From Desertibaculum subflavum (GTDB lineage: Bacteria > Pseudomonadota > Alphaproteobacteria > Ferrovibrionales > Ferrovibrionaceae): 64,000 nt of DNA. Made by a program: the position numbers and the translations under genes. Below the pieces are notes generated by a model. That model searched no databases, was not told the DNA's origin, and worked only from the letters and a program-made list of their open reading frames with translations. How positions within the stretch are numbered: position 1 is the stretch's first letter; each line of letters starts with the position of its first letter. Of this stretch, positions 36,042-44,639 are shown in pieces. The stretch spans positions 1 to 64,000 of the forward strand of contig QOZS01000022.1 of NCBI GenBank assembly GCA_003576705.1, written 5' to 3'.

Positions 36042-37046
36042 TCAGAGGCGCGGAATGCCGAGCGTGTCGGGCGACACTTTCGACTTGCCGGCATCGTGAT
36101 AGAGCCAGGCGGTGAAGCGCACCATCTTGAAGGCGCCGTCCTGCGCCTCCTTGCCATGCAGTGGTGCGAACAAGGCGCTCCGCTGTTGTGCGTATTTCTG
36201 CAGGGCTTCCGACTTGGCGATCTTGTTCTTCCACACCTCGGTCATGGTGCTGACCACCGCGTCCGGCGCCCCCTTCGGCACCCAAATGCCGAAATAGTTG
36301 AGCGGCGCCGGCATCTTCGGCAGCCATTTGGTGATCGGCGGAATCTCGCCATAGCCTTCGAGGCTGATCGGCTGGTCGGCCAGAATGGCGAGCGGACGTA
36401 AGCGCTTGCCCTTGATCATCTCGGTCATCTCGACCAGCAGCTGTGCCACGACCGGCGTCTCGCCCGAGACGGTGGCAATCACCGCCGGGTTGCCGCCGTC
36501 ATAGGTGACGTGGCGATAGTTGATGCCGGAATTGGCCTTGATCGATTCCATCAGGTTGTGGCCGGCGGAGGAGAGGCCCGCGGTGGCGACCGCCACCGGC
36601 GTTCCGGAGCCCTTCATCGCCGCCAGCAGCTCGCCGAAATCCTTGTACGGCGCCTGCGGGTTGACGCTGATCGCCGACAGGTTGGCGACGGCGAAGAACA
36701 TGTTCCAGTCGGCCAGCCCGGTATCCAGCATGCCGAGCACGCGGTAGGTGCCGACATCGGTCGCGGCGCCGGCGGCCCAGGTATAGCCGTCCTTCGGCGC
36801 TTCCATCGCGTTCTTGGTGCCGATCGAGCCGGAAGCGCCCGGCTGGTTCACCACCACGAACTTCTGGCCCAGCTCCTTCTCCAGCTCGCTCGACACGATG
36901 CGCGCCATCTGGTCGGTCGAGCCGCCGGCCGCCCAGGGCACGATGATGGTGACCGGACGCTCCGGCTTCCAGGCATATTGTGCTTCGGCGGTGGTGCCCC
37001 CGAGCGCCATCGCGGCGACGAAAGCCGCGGCAAGAACTTTGTGCAT
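36042..37046 (-). CDS. tctC: Tripartite tricarboxylate transporter binding protein (Bug/TctC family)
   Basis: A 334-residue periplasmic solute-binding protein with signal peptide MHKVLAAAFVAAMALGGTTAEA. The mature N terminus, WKPERPVTIIVPWAAGGSTDQMARIV, is the classic Bug-family ligand-binding start, followed by VVVNQPGASGSIG. The C-terminal part (YFGIWVPKGAPDAVVSTM) is also typical. Bug proteins bind diverse carboxylates and are very numerous in some genomes. It is first of the tctCBA operon and divergent, across 41 bp, from a dehydrogenase-isomerase-enolase superfamily operon that may break down the imported acid. Confidence 0.93.
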   Translation of the reverse strand: MHKVLAAAFVAAMALGGTTAEAQYAWKPERPVTIIVPWAAGGSTDQMARIVSSELEKELGQKFVVVNQPGASGSIGTKNAMEAPKDGYTWAAGAATDVGTYRVLGMLDTGLADWNMFFAVANLSAISVNPQAPYKDFGELLAAMKGSGTPVAVATAGLSSAGHNLMESIKANSGINYRHVTYDGGNPAVIATVSGETPVVAQLLVEMTEMIKGKRLRPLAILADQPISLEGYGEIPPITKWLPKMPAPLNYFGIWVPKGAPDAVVSTMTEVWKNKIAKSEALQKYAQQRSALFAPLHGKEAQDGAFKMVRFTAWLYHDAGKSKVSPDTLGIPRL

Positions 37047-37060
37047 GGTGCCTCCCCTGA

Positions 37061-37084
37061 TTACGCTGGTAACGAGACAGTTAC
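37061..37084. promoter_or_regulatory. Inverted repeats in the tctC/dehydrogenase divergent promoter gap
   Basis: Two overlapping short palindromes, TTACGCTGGTAA and GTAACGAGACAGTTAC, fill most of the 41-bp gap between the two divergent operons. They could be the operator of a shared regulator that matches uptake to breakdown. No regulator gene is adjacent. Confidence 0.35.
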
Positions 37085-37087
37085 TCA

Positions 37088-38149
37088 GTGTGGTCCTCCG
37101 GCGAAGCGGGCGTCAAGTTGGCGAACTCCATCCTGCAGATCGGTTGCGGCGCCTTTGGCCCGGCGCATCTCGCCGCCTGGCGTGCGCTCGGCGTGGCCGA
37201 CCGGCTGGTCGTGGCCGATCCGAATCCGGCGACAGCGTCCACTGTGCATGCAATCTGTCCGCAGGCGCGCGTGGTCGCCGATTGGCGCACGGCGCTCGCC
37301 GCGGCCGATCTGGTCGACATCCTGACGCCGAGCGACACGCATCACGCCATCGCCAAGGCCGCGCTCGCCGCGGGCAAGGACCTCTTCATCGAGAAGCCGG
37401 TCACGGTGACGGTGGACGAGGCGGCCGAGCTCGAGCGCCTGGCCGTGTCCACGCGACGCATCGTGCAATGCGGCCTCTATTTCCGCTTCCACCCCAAGGC
37501 CCAGGGCCTGCAGGCGATGATCGCGGCGGGCGCCTTCGGCCGGCTGCGCTTCCTCAGCGGGCGGTTCCTCGGCCTGAAGCGCGCGCGGGGCGATTCCGGC
37601 GCCCTGCACAACGACGCGGTGCATTTCATCGACCTCCTGACCTGGCTCGCGGGCGAACCGCCGCGCACCGTCTACGCCGTCGCGCGCGATCACTTCGGCC
37701 GCGGCATGGACGATCTCGCGGTGCTCCAGCTCGTCTATCCTTCCGGTGCCGCCGCCCTGATCGAGACCGGCTACATACAGCCCGGCCGCTGGCCGGATGC
37801 GGTGACGCCCGGCGCGGTGACCAGCAAGGAGATCGCGGTGACCGGCGAGGCGGCGGTGGCGGAGATCGATTTCGCGGCCGAGCGCGCAGCGGTGCAGCGC
37901 GGCGCGCATCGGCCGGTCGACGGCATCTGGCGGCCGGATTACGGTGCCCTCGAAGATCCGGGCTGGCCGGCGGCCGATCCGGTCGCCGTGGTGACGGCGG
38001 AGCTGGCGCATTTCCTCGACTGCGCGAGAACGCGTCGTGCGCCGCCGGCAGGCCTGCGCGACTGCGCCGTCGTGCCGGCAGCGGTGATAGAGGCGGCGAT
38101 CACCTCGGCGCGCGACAATCGCGTGGTCGAGATCAACTATCCGGAGTGA
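37088..38149 (+). CDS. Gfo/Idh/MocA-family oxidoreductase
   Basis: A protein of about 353 residues with an N-terminal Rossmann domain (LQIGCGAFGPAHLAAW, matching GxGxxG) and the family's catalytic EKPVTVTVDEA motif near residue 100. The C-terminal alpha/beta domain contains GDSGALHNDAVHFIDLL, whose Asp and His fit the active-site region. It should oxidise a sugar, polyol or related hydroxyl group with NAD(P). The start is uncertain: GTG 37088 or TTG 37118, neither with a clear ribosome site. It is first of an operon with an isomerase and an enolase-superfamily enzyme, divergent from tctCBA. Confidence 0.85.
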   Translation: MWSSGEAGVKLANSILQIGCGAFGPAHLAAWRALGVADRLVVADPNPATASTVHAICPQARVVADWRTALAAADLVDILTPSDTHHAIAKAALAAGKDLFIEKPVTVTVDEAAELERLAVSTRRIVQCGLYFRFHPKAQGLQAMIAAGAFGRLRFLSGRFLGLKRARGDSGALHNDAVHFIDLLTWLAGEPPRTVYAVARDHFGRGMDDLAVLQLVYPSGAAALIETGYIQPGRWPDAVTPGAVTSKEIAVTGEAAVAEIDFAAERAAVQRGAHRPVDGIWRPDYGALEDPGWPAADPVAVVTAELAHFLDCARTRRAPPAGLRDCAVVPAAVIEAAITSARDNRVVEINYPE

Positions 38150-38162
38150 AGGGAGGCAGCGC

Positions 38163-38993
38163 TTGCGCATCGCGCTTTGCAACGAAGTGATCGCCGGCAT
38201 GGAATTCGCGGAGCAATGCGACTTCGCCGCCGCGCTCGGCTATGACGGGCTGGAGATCGCGCCGTTCACGCTGGGCGAGGAGCCGCATCGCCTGCCGCCC
38301 TCGCGCGTCGCCGAGCTGCGGCGTGCGGTGGCCGATGCCGGCCTCGCCACCACCAGCCTGCATTGGCTGCTGGTGCGGCCGACCGGCCTCTCCATCACAT
38401 CGGCCGATCCCGCCGTACGCGAGAAGACGCTGGACGTGATGCGCCGCCTGATCGGTCTCTGCGCCGAGCTTGGCGGCAAGGTGCTGGTGCATGGCTCGCC
38501 GGCGCAGCGCCGCCTGCCGGCGATGAGCGAGCAGCCGGCCGCGATCGAGCGCGGCATCGAGGCCTTCGCCATCGCCGGCGAGGCCGCCCGCGCCGCCGGC
38601 GTGACCTATTGCATCGAGCCGCTGGCGGCTTCCGAGACCGCCTTCGTCAACTGGGTGCAGGAGGCCGTCACCATCGTGCAGCGCATCGGCAATCCGCATC
38701 TGCGCACCATGGTCGATGCCAGCGCCGCGGCACAGACGGAGCGCGAGCCGGTCGCCGATCTCCTGGCGCGCTGGCTGCCGACAGGCATGATCGCGCATGT
38801 CCAGGTGAACGACCGCAACCGTCGCGGCCCGGGCCAGGGCACCGACCGGTTCGCCGAAGTCTTCGCGGTGCTGAAGCGCCATGGCTATGCCGGCGATGTC
38901 GCGGTCGAACCGTTCGAATACGTGCCCGACGGCCCGGCCGCTGCCGCCCGGGCCATCGGCTATCTGCGCGGCATCCTGGAGGCCCAGTCGTGA
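38163..38993 (+). CDS. Sugar phosphate isomerase/epimerase-type TIM-barrel protein
   Basis: A 276-residue xylose-isomerase-like TIM barrel. It begins MRIALCNEVIAGMEFAEQC and contains GYDGLEIAPFTL, KVLVHGSP, CIEPLAASET with a metal-ligand Glu, MVDASAAAQ, IAHVQVNDRN and VAVEPFEY, the usual positions of the metal and base residues. The start is a TTG with GGGAGG 6 bp upstream. It should isomerise or epimerise the product of the preceding dehydrogenase. It overlaps the next gene by 4 bp. Confidence 0.85.
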   Translation: MRIALCNEVIAGMEFAEQCDFAAALGYDGLEIAPFTLGEEPHRLPPSRVAELRRAVADAGLATTSLHWLLVRPTGLSITSADPAVREKTLDVMRRLIGLCAELGGKVLVHGSPAQRRLPAMSEQPAAIERGIEAFAIAGEAARAAGVTYCIEPLAASETAFVNWVQEAVTIVQRIGNPHLRTMVDASAAAQTEREPVADLLARWLPTGMIAHVQVNDRNRRGPGQGTDRFAEVFAVLKRHGYAGDVAVEPFEYVPDGPAAAARAIGYLRGILEAQS

Positions 38994-40426
38994 CCCAGGC
39001 ACCGCTGATCACCGTGCGCGAGATCGTCGCCTATGAATGGCCGTTCCAGCTGCGGCTGCCATTCCGCTTCGGCGCCGTCACCCATACGCATGGCCGCCAG
39101 GCGGTGGTGCGCGCCCGCATCCGCCTCAGCAACGGGCGCGAAGGCTGGGGCGTGGCGGCCGAATCGCTCGCCGCCAAGTGGTTCGAGAAGGACCCGGCCT
39201 TCAGCGACGAGGAGAACTACGCGCAGCTCCGCAAGGCGATCGAGATTGCCGTCGAGCGCTACGTCGCCGCCGGGCCGAACACCGCGTTCGGCCACTACAT
39301 CGACGGCTATTCGGCCCAGCTCGCGGAAGGCACGCGGGCGCGGCTCAACCCGCTGGTCGCGGCCTTCGGCCCGGCGCTGATCGACCGCGCCGTTTTCGAT
39401 GCGCTGCTGCGCCTGAGCGGGTTGTCATTCTACGAAGGCATGCGGCGGAATCTTGCCGGCATGCGCGTCCACAGCACCATCGCCGACCTCGCCGGATTCG
39501 ACTTCGACGCGTTCCTCGGCGCGCTCCAGCCGGCACCCAGCATTGCGGCGCGCCACACCGTCGGCCTGGTCGATCCGATTACGGCGGCCGACCAGGCGCC
39601 CGGCACCCGCGTGGAGGATGGGCTGCCCGAGACGCTGGAGGAGGTCGCGCAGGCCTACCGGCAGCGCTACTGGAAGCTGAAGGTCGGCGGCGACGTGACG
39701 GCGGATGTCGACCGGCTGACGCGCATCGCATCGGTGCTCGACCGCTCGGCCGAGCCCTATCACGCGACGCTCGACGGCAACGAGCAATATGCCGACCCCG
39801 AGGCCGTGCTGGCGCTGTGGCGCCGCATGCAGGCCGTGCCCGCGCTGAAGCGCCTCTGCAGCTCGATCCTGTTCATCGAGCAGCCGATCAAGCGCGCGGT
39901 CGCGCTGACCCGCGATGTGCGCATGCTGGCGATCGCCAAGCCGGTGATCGTGGACGAATCCGACGGCGAGCTGGGCGCTTTCCCGCAGGCGACCGCGCTT
40001 GGCTATACCGGTATCTCCAGCAAGGCCTGCAAGGGCTTCTACAAGTCGTTCATCAATCTGGCCCGCTGCCGGATGTGGAACGAGGACGCCAAGGCCGGGC
40101 GCTATTTCATGTCGGCCGAGGACCTGACCACGCTGGCCGGCACCTGCGTGCAGCAGGATCTGGTGCTGGTGGCGCTGCTCGGCCTCGGTCATGTGGAGCG
40201 CAACGGCCACCATTTCGTCGACGGCTTCACCGGCCGCTCCTCGGCGGAAGCCGAGGCTTTCGCGGCCGCGCATCCCGACCTCTACGCGCCGTCGCCGCAG
40301 GGCCCGCGCCTGCGGATAGAAGATGGCCTGCTGCAGATCGGCTCGCTCGCCTGCGCCGGCTTCGGCGCCACGGTGGAGCCGGATTTCACGGCGCTGCAGC
40401 GGATGCCGAAGGCGGCGTGGAGCTAG
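38990..40426 (+). CDS. Enolase-superfamily protein (mandelate racemase/muconate-lactonizing group)
   Basis: A 478-residue enolase-superfamily enzyme, longer than the usual 350-400. The barrel shows a KLKVGGD base motif (Lys229/231), probable metal ligands Asp262 (LDGNEQY), Glu297 (FIEQP) and Asp322 (VDESD), and a second Lys pair at 345/348 (SSKACKG). Such enzymes remove a proton next to a carboxylate and then dehydrate, racemise or cycloisomerise the substrate. GTG start overlapping the previous stop. With the dehydrogenase, the isomerase and the nearby Tct system this points to breakdown of an acid sugar or similar carboxylate; the exact compound is unknown. Confidence 0.83.
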   Translation: MTQAPLITVREIVAYEWPFQLRLPFRFGAVTHTHGRQAVVRARIRLSNGREGWGVAAESLAAKWFEKDPAFSDEENYAQLRKAIEIAVERYVAAGPNTAFGHYIDGYSAQLAEGTRARLNPLVAAFGPALIDRAVFDALLRLSGLSFYEGMRRNLAGMRVHSTIADLAGFDFDAFLGALQPAPSIAARHTVGLVDPITAADQAPGTRVEDGLPETLEEVAQAYRQRYWKLKVGGDVTADVDRLTRIASVLDRSAEPYHATLDGNEQYADPEAVLALWRRMQAVPALKRLCSSILFIEQPIKRAVALTRDVRMLAIAKPVIVDESDGELGAFPQATALGYTGISSKACKGFYKSFINLARCRMWNEDAKAGRYFMSAEDLTTLAGTCVQQDLVLVALLGLGHVERNGHHFVDGFTGRSSAEAEAFAAAHPDLYAPSPQGPRLRIEDGLLQIGSLACAGFGATVEPDFTALQRMPKAAWS

Positions 40427-40445
40427 ACTCTCACTGCTCGACGTG

Positions 40446-40462
40446 CTACAAAAAGTACTACA
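40446..40462. promoter_or_regulatory. Direct CTACA repeats upstream of the toxin-antitoxin pair
   Basis: CTACA occurs at 40446-40450 and 40458-40462, a 12-bp period, within an AT-rich stretch just before the antitoxin ATG. Antitoxins usually repress their own promoter by binding repeats at this position. A candidate operator only. Confidence 0.35.
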
Positions 40463-40477
40463 TTTGGAGAATGGGCA

Positions 40478-40732
40478 ATGGCCCGCACGGTTTCCCTGCG
40501 TGACGCCAATCAGCACTTCGCCCGCCTGATGCGCGAAGTGACCGATACGGGCGAGGAGGTCGTCATCACCCGGCGGGGCACGCCGGTGGCCAAGCTCGTG
40601 CCGGTGCGGCCGGCCAAGCGCGAGCTGACGTCCGAGCAGAAGGCGGCGCTGGACTTTCTCTTCAGCATCAATGTCGATCCTGAAAAGGCCGAGGATTGGA
40701 AGTTCAATCGCGACGAGCTCTATGACCTCTGA
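40478..40732 (+). CDS. Antitoxin, Phd/YefM type
   Basis: An 84-residue antitoxin. The N-terminal DNA-binding domain is of the Phd/YefM kind (VSLRDANQHFARLMREVTDTGEEVVITRRGTPVAKLVPV). A C-terminal tail (residues about 52-84, DFLFSINVDPEKAEDWKFNRDEL) probably wraps around and blocks the toxin. It overlaps the toxin gene by 11 bp, the usual order for such pairs, and is probably autoregulated through repeats just upstream. Confidence 0.88.
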   Translation: MARTVSLRDANQHFARLMREVTDTGEEVVITRRGTPVAKLVPVRPAKRELTSEQKAALDFLFSINVDPEKAEDWKFNRDELYDL

Positions 40733-41186
40733 GCCGTTCGCGCTCGACAGCAACATCCTGGTGCATGCGGTCGACGACCGCGACCCATTGCGGCAAGCGC
40801 TGGCGCAGCAGATCGTGACGGCGGCAGGTTTGCTCGATTGTCGCGTGCCGAATCACGCGATTGCCGAGTTCTTCGCCATTGTGACCTACAAGTTGAAGCT
40901 CGACCACGCGACCGCTGTCACCGCCGCGCAGCAATGGATGCGCCTCTTCGTCGGGATTCCGACCAGCCGATCGGCGATCGAAACCGCGATGAAACTACGC
41001 GGCGCCAACAGATTCTCGTTCTGGGATGCTCTCTTGGTTGCGACGGCGGCGGAAGATGGCTGCCGGGTCTTCATCAGCGAAGACATGCACGACGGGGCGC
41101 GGCTCGGAGACATCGTGGTGCGCGCACCCTTTGCCGACGGCGGCATCGCCCCCGCCGTGCGGGCGCTGCTCGGCCTCGACGGCTAG
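40722..41186 (+). CDS. PIN-domain toxin (VapC type)
   Basis: A 154-residue PIN-domain ribonuclease toxin. The four acidic metal ligands are visible: Asp9 (FALDSNILVH), Glu49 (AIAEFF), Asp102 (FWDALLVATA) and Asp121 (ISEDM). VapC toxins cut specific RNAs, often initiator tRNA or rRNA, when the antitoxin is lost. It starts inside the antitoxin gene. Its TAG shares a CTAG palindrome with the stop of the convergent kinase gene. Confidence 0.9.
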   Translation: MTSEPFALDSNILVHAVDDRDPLRQALAQQIVTAAGLLDCRVPNHAIAEFFAIVTYKLKLDHATAVTAAQQWMRLFVGIPTSRSAIETAMKLRGANRFSFWDALLVATAAEDGCRVFISEDMHDGARLGDIVVRAPFADGGIAPAVRALLGLDG

Positions 41187-42493
41187 ACCGGAATCCTGAC
41201 CAGCGCGCGCAGGCCGCCGGCCGGGGCGTCGTGCAGGGTGATGTCGCCGCCATGCGCGCGCGCCACGTCGCGGGCGATGGTGAGGCCGAGGCCGACGCCG
41301 CCGGTATCCGGCCCGCGCGCCGCGTCGAGCCGTCGGAACGGGCGGAACACGTCGTCGCGCCGATCGGCGGGAATGCCGGGCCCGTCGTCATCGACCGCGA
41401 TCTCGACGGCGTCGGCGACGCGCCGCGCGCCGATCTTCACCGTCTTGCCGTAGCGCAGCGCGTTCTCCACCAGGTTGGTCAGGCAGCGCTTGAACGCGTT
41501 CGGCCGGATCTTGGCGACCAGATCCTGGTCGACCACGATCGACACCGCCTTGCCCTTGCGCCGCGCATCCGATGCGACCTCGCCGAGCAGGTGCGACATG
41601 TCGACCGATTCCGCCGGCTCGCTGTCCTCGCCGCGGGCAAAGTCGAGATAGCCGCGGATCATGCGCTCCATCTCGTCGACATCGCGCTTCAGGTCGGCGG
41701 TCTCGTCGGTCACCTTCATCAGCGCCAGCGCCAGCTTCATGCGGGTCAGCGGCGCGCGCAGGTCGTGGCTGACCCCGGCCAGCATCTCGGTGCGCTGGTC
41801 GATCTGGCGCTGGATGCGCTCGCGCATGACCATGAAAGCCTCGGCGGCGCGGCGGATCTCGCGCGTGCCTTCGGGGGCGAAATGCGGCACGTCCTGGCCC
41901 TTGCCGAAATTGTCCGCGGCCTTGGCCAGGCGCTCGATCGGCCGCATCTCGCGACGCAGGAACACGATGGAGATCGACAGCAGGACGATGGACGCGCCCA
42001 CCATCCATAGGATGAAGACATAGGTGGTGGTGGAGAACAGGCGCTTCTCGATGGTCCAGACCGTCAGCACGCCGTCATGCAGCTGCAGCTGGATCTCCAC
42101 CTGGTCATCCTGGCGGTTGGCATCGAAGGCGTAGGGCAGCGCCACGCGATCGTCGAGCGCCCGCTTCAGCTCGCGGTCGGTAATGGACAAGGGCCGCAGC
42201 CTCTGGTCCTCCGCGTCCAGCGTCGCGCCAGGATTGAACTCCATCGCCATCTGGAACTGGCGGCGGGCCATGTCGAACACCGCCTGCTGGTCGGCCGGGG
42301 TCGGCGCCGTCGTGTAGAGCTCCAGCACGGCGGCGATCTCGCCGGCGATGCCGCCCGACAGCCGGCGCGAGATGGTGTCCCAGTGCCGCTGGTAGAAGGC
42401 GAAGGCGGCGACCAGCTGCAGCAGCACCATGGGCACCACCAGCAGCAGGATCGAGCGCCCGAACAGGCTCTTCGGGCGGATGCGGATCTTCAT
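41183..42493 (-). CDS. EnvZ-like sensor histidine kinase
   Basis: A 436-residue membrane kinase. TM1 is at about 13-34 and TM2 at about 158-178, flanking a periplasmic region of about 120 residues. HAMP is at 180-232, then the H-box LAGVSHDLRAPLTRMKL with His243. The ATPase domain has LTNLVENALRYG, DDGPGIP and GGVGLGLTIARD. The layout equals EnvZ of alphaproteobacteria. The regulator gene ends 19 bp upstream on the same strand, so kinase and regulator form an operon with the MarR gene. Confidence 0.9.
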   Translation of the reverse strand: MKIRIRPKSLFGRSILLLVVPMVLLQLVAAFAFYQRHWDTISRRLSGGIAGEIAAVLELYTTAPTPADQQAVFDMARRQFQMAMEFNPGATLDAEDQRLRPLSITDRELKRALDDRVALPYAFDANRQDDQVEIQLQLHDGVLTVWTIEKRLFSTTTYVFILWMVGASIVLLSISIVFLRREMRPIERLAKAADNFGKGQDVPHFAPEGTREIRRAAEAFMVMRERIQRQIDQRTEMLAGVSHDLRAPLTRMKLALALMKVTDETADLKRDVDEMERMIRGYLDFARGEDSEPAESVDMSHLLGEVASDARRKGKAVSIVVDQDLVAKIRPNAFKRCLTNLVENALRYGKTVKIGARRVADAVEIAVDDDGPGIPADRRDDVFRPFRRLDAARGPDTGGVGLGLTIARDVARAHGGDITLHDAPAGGLRALVRIPV

Positions 42494-42512
42494 GCGCCGC
42501 GCTCCGATTGCG

Positions 42513-43199
42513 TCAATCCGGCCACAGCACGTAGCCCTCGCCCCAGACCGTCTGCAGATAGCGCGGATTCTTCGGGTCGCTCTCGATCTTGCGCCGCAGA
42601 CGCGTGACCTGCACGTCGACCGCGCGGCCCTCGGCGCTGCCGGTCTCGCGCGTCAGCTCGGCGCGGCTGATGGTGACGCCGGGCGCGCGGGCGAATACGC
42701 GGAGCAGCGCGGCCTCGCCGGTGGTCAGCGGAATAACCTCCCCGTCCCGCGTCAGCTCGCCCTTGCGCAGGTCGAAGCCGAACTCGCCGAAGCGGACGGC
42801 CTGCGGCGCCTGGATGCGCTCGCTCGCGCTCGACCGGCGCAGGATCGACTGCACGCGCAGCAGCAGCTCGCGCGGCTCGAACGGCTTCGGCAGGTAGTCG
42901 TCGACGCCGCTCTGCAGGCCGGCAATGCGATCCTCCGGCTCGCCCATCGCGGTCAGCATCAGGATCGGCACGTTGTCGGCCAGCCGGATACGCTGCGCGA
43001 ACTCGACGCCGCTCTCGCCCGGCATCATGCGGTCCAGCACGATCAGGTCGAAGGCGAGGCCCTGCATCTTGGCGCGGGCCTCTTCCGCGTCGCCCGCCAG
43101 GGTCACGCGGAAGCCGTTCTCCTGCAGGAACTTCCTGAGCAGGGTGCGCAGACGGCTGTCGTCGTCGACCACCAGGAGATGCGGATCGTCGTCGGCCAT
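42513..43199 (-). CDS. OmpR-family response regulator (PetR-like)
   Basis: A 228-residue regulator with receiver residues VVDDDSRL, phosphoacceptor Asp56 (LIVLDRMMPGESG), Thr in MLTAMG and Lys in YLPKPF. A winged-helix output domain follows, ending VWGEGYVLWPD. It resembles OmpR and, by its MarR neighbour, the PetR regulator of Rhodobacter that works with PetP. Its start overlaps the MarR stop by one base (TGATG). Targets are not visible here. Confidence 0.92.
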   Translation of the reverse strand: MADDDPHLLVVDDDSRLRTLLRKFLQENGFRVTLAGDAEEARAKMQGLAFDLIVLDRMMPGESGVEFAQRIRLADNVPILMLTAMGEPEDRIAGLQSGVDDYLPKPFEPRELLLRVQSILRRSSASERIQAPQAVRFGEFGFDLRKGELTRDGEVIPLTTGEAALLRVFARAPGVTISRAELTRETGSAEGRAVDVQVTRLRRKIESDPKNPRYLQTVWGEGYVLWPD

Positions 43200-43693
43200 C
43201 AGCGTCGCTCGATCGCTTTCAGCACGCCCTCGCGGTCGCGCTCGTCGATCAGGCCGGCCAGCACCTTGCGATAGCCGGCCACCGCCTCCGCGCCGGCCTC
43301 GCGATAGGCGCGCGCCACGCGGTCGCGCTGCGGTGCCGAGACCCGCCGTTCCAGCGCCTCGCCCTCCGCCGTCAGATAGAGCAGGCGCTGGCGCCGGTCG
43401 CGCGCGCCGCGGTCCTGGCGCACCAGGCCCTGCTCGATCAGCGCGCCGAGCACCCGGGCGAGCGATTGCTTGGTGATGCGCAGGATCGCGAGCAGCTGGG
43501 TCACCGTCATGCCGGGGCTGCGGTTGACGAAGTGCAGTACGCGGTGATGCGCCCGCCCGTAGCCGTAGGCGGCCAGGATCTCGTCCGGGTCCGAGGTGAA
43601 GTCGCGATAGGCATAGAACAGCAGCTCGATGCCCTGGCGGATCTCGTCCTCGGTGAGGAACAGCGGGTTGGCTTGGGATTTTATGTCAGCCAT
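43199..43693 (-). CDS. MarR-family transcriptional regulator (PetP-like)
   Basis: A 164-residue winged-helix regulator: helix-turn-helix GMTVTQLLAILRITKQSLARVLGALIEQGLV, wing DRGARDRRQRLLYLTAEG, and helical dimerisation ends. The order MarR-OmpR regulator-kinase, divergent from ilvE, recurs in alphaproteobacteria; in Rhodobacter the first two are petP and petR. The 70-bp gap to ilvE is the likely site of autoregulation, but no clear palindrome was picked out. Confidence 0.88.
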   Translation of the reverse strand: MADIKSQANPLFLTEDEIRQGIELLFYAYRDFTSDPDEILAAYGYGRAHHRVLHFVNRSPGMTVTQLLAILRITKQSLARVLGALIEQGLVRQDRGARDRRQRLLYLTAEGEALERRVSAPQRDRVARAYREAGAEAVAGYRKVLAGLIDERDREGVLKAIERR

Positions 43694-43763
43694 ATTGACT
43701 TATTTCCGTAATCCTGTTACGCCTTGCCACCCTGATACGCAACTTTATTACAAGGACGCTCAC

Positions 43764-44639
43764 ATGGCTGAGTTCCGCACCTTCGACGACCGCGACGGCT
43801 TCATCTGGTGGAACGGCGAGCTCAAACCCTGGCGCGAGGCCAAACCGCATGTCCTCAGTCACGGGCTGCATTATGCAAGCACCGTGTTCGAGGGCGAGCG
43901 CGCGTATGGCGGCAAAGTGTTCAAGCTGACCGAGCATTCGCAGCGTCTGATCGAATCCGGTCGGATCCTCGGCTTCGAAATTCCGTATACGCTCGACCAG
44001 ATCGATGCCGCAACGAACATGGTGGTCGAGGCGAACGGTCTTCACGACGCCTATGTCCGCCCGATCGCCTGGCGCGGCAGCGAGATGATGGGCGTGGCGG
44101 CGCAACAGACGCGGATCAACCTCGCCATCGCCAGCTGGGACTGGCCGTCCTACTTCTCGACCGAGGCCCGGATGCGCGGCATCCGCCTGCAGATCGCCGA
44201 TTGGCGGCGCCCCTCGCCGCAGACCTCGCCCACCCGCGCCAAGGCGACCGGTGGCTATATGATCTGCACCATGTCCAAGCACCGGGCCGAGAACGAGGGC
44301 TATGACGACGCCCTGATGTACGACTGGCGCGGCCAGGTTGCGGAGGCGACCGGCGCCAACATCTTCTTCGCCAAGGACGGCAAGTTGCACACGCCGGTGC
44401 CGGACTGCTTCCTCAACGGCATCACCCGGCAGACGGTGATCGGCCTCGCCCGCGAGCGCCAGATCCAGGTGGTGGAGCGCGCCATAATGCCGGAGGAGCT
44501 GGCCGGCTTCGACGAGGCCTTCCTCACCGGCACCGCGGCCGAGGTGACGCCGATCGCCGAGATCGGGCCGCATCGCTTCCAGCCCGGCCGCATCTGCCAG
44601 ACCCTGGTGGAGGACTACGCCCGGGCGACGCGGGCGTGA
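43764..44639 (+). CDS. ilvE: Branched-chain amino acid aminotransferase
   Basis: A 291-residue class IV PLP-dependent aminotransferase that performs the last step of valine, leucine and isoleucine synthesis. Catalytic Lys160 sits in RAKATGGYMICTM; other marks are HVLSHGLHYASTVFEGERAY, EATGANIFF, FLNGITRQTVIGLAR and FLTGTAAEVTPI. Start chosen at the ATG behind AAGGA. It is divergent from the MarR gene and coupled to an acetyltransferase gene by a GTGA overlap. Confidence 0.94.
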   Translation: MAEFRTFDDRDGFIWWNGELKPWREAKPHVLSHGLHYASTVFEGERAYGGKVFKLTEHSQRLIESGRILGFEIPYTLDQIDAATNMVVEANGLHDAYVRPIAWRGSEMMGVAAQQTRINLAIASWDWPSYFSTEARMRGIRLQIADWRRPSPQTSPTRAKATGGYMICTMSKHRAENEGYDDALMYDWRGQVAEATGANIFFAKDGKLHTPVPDCFLNGITRQTVIGLARERQIQVVERAIMPEELAGFDEAFLTGTAAEVTPIAEIGPHRFQPGRICQTLVEDYARATRA

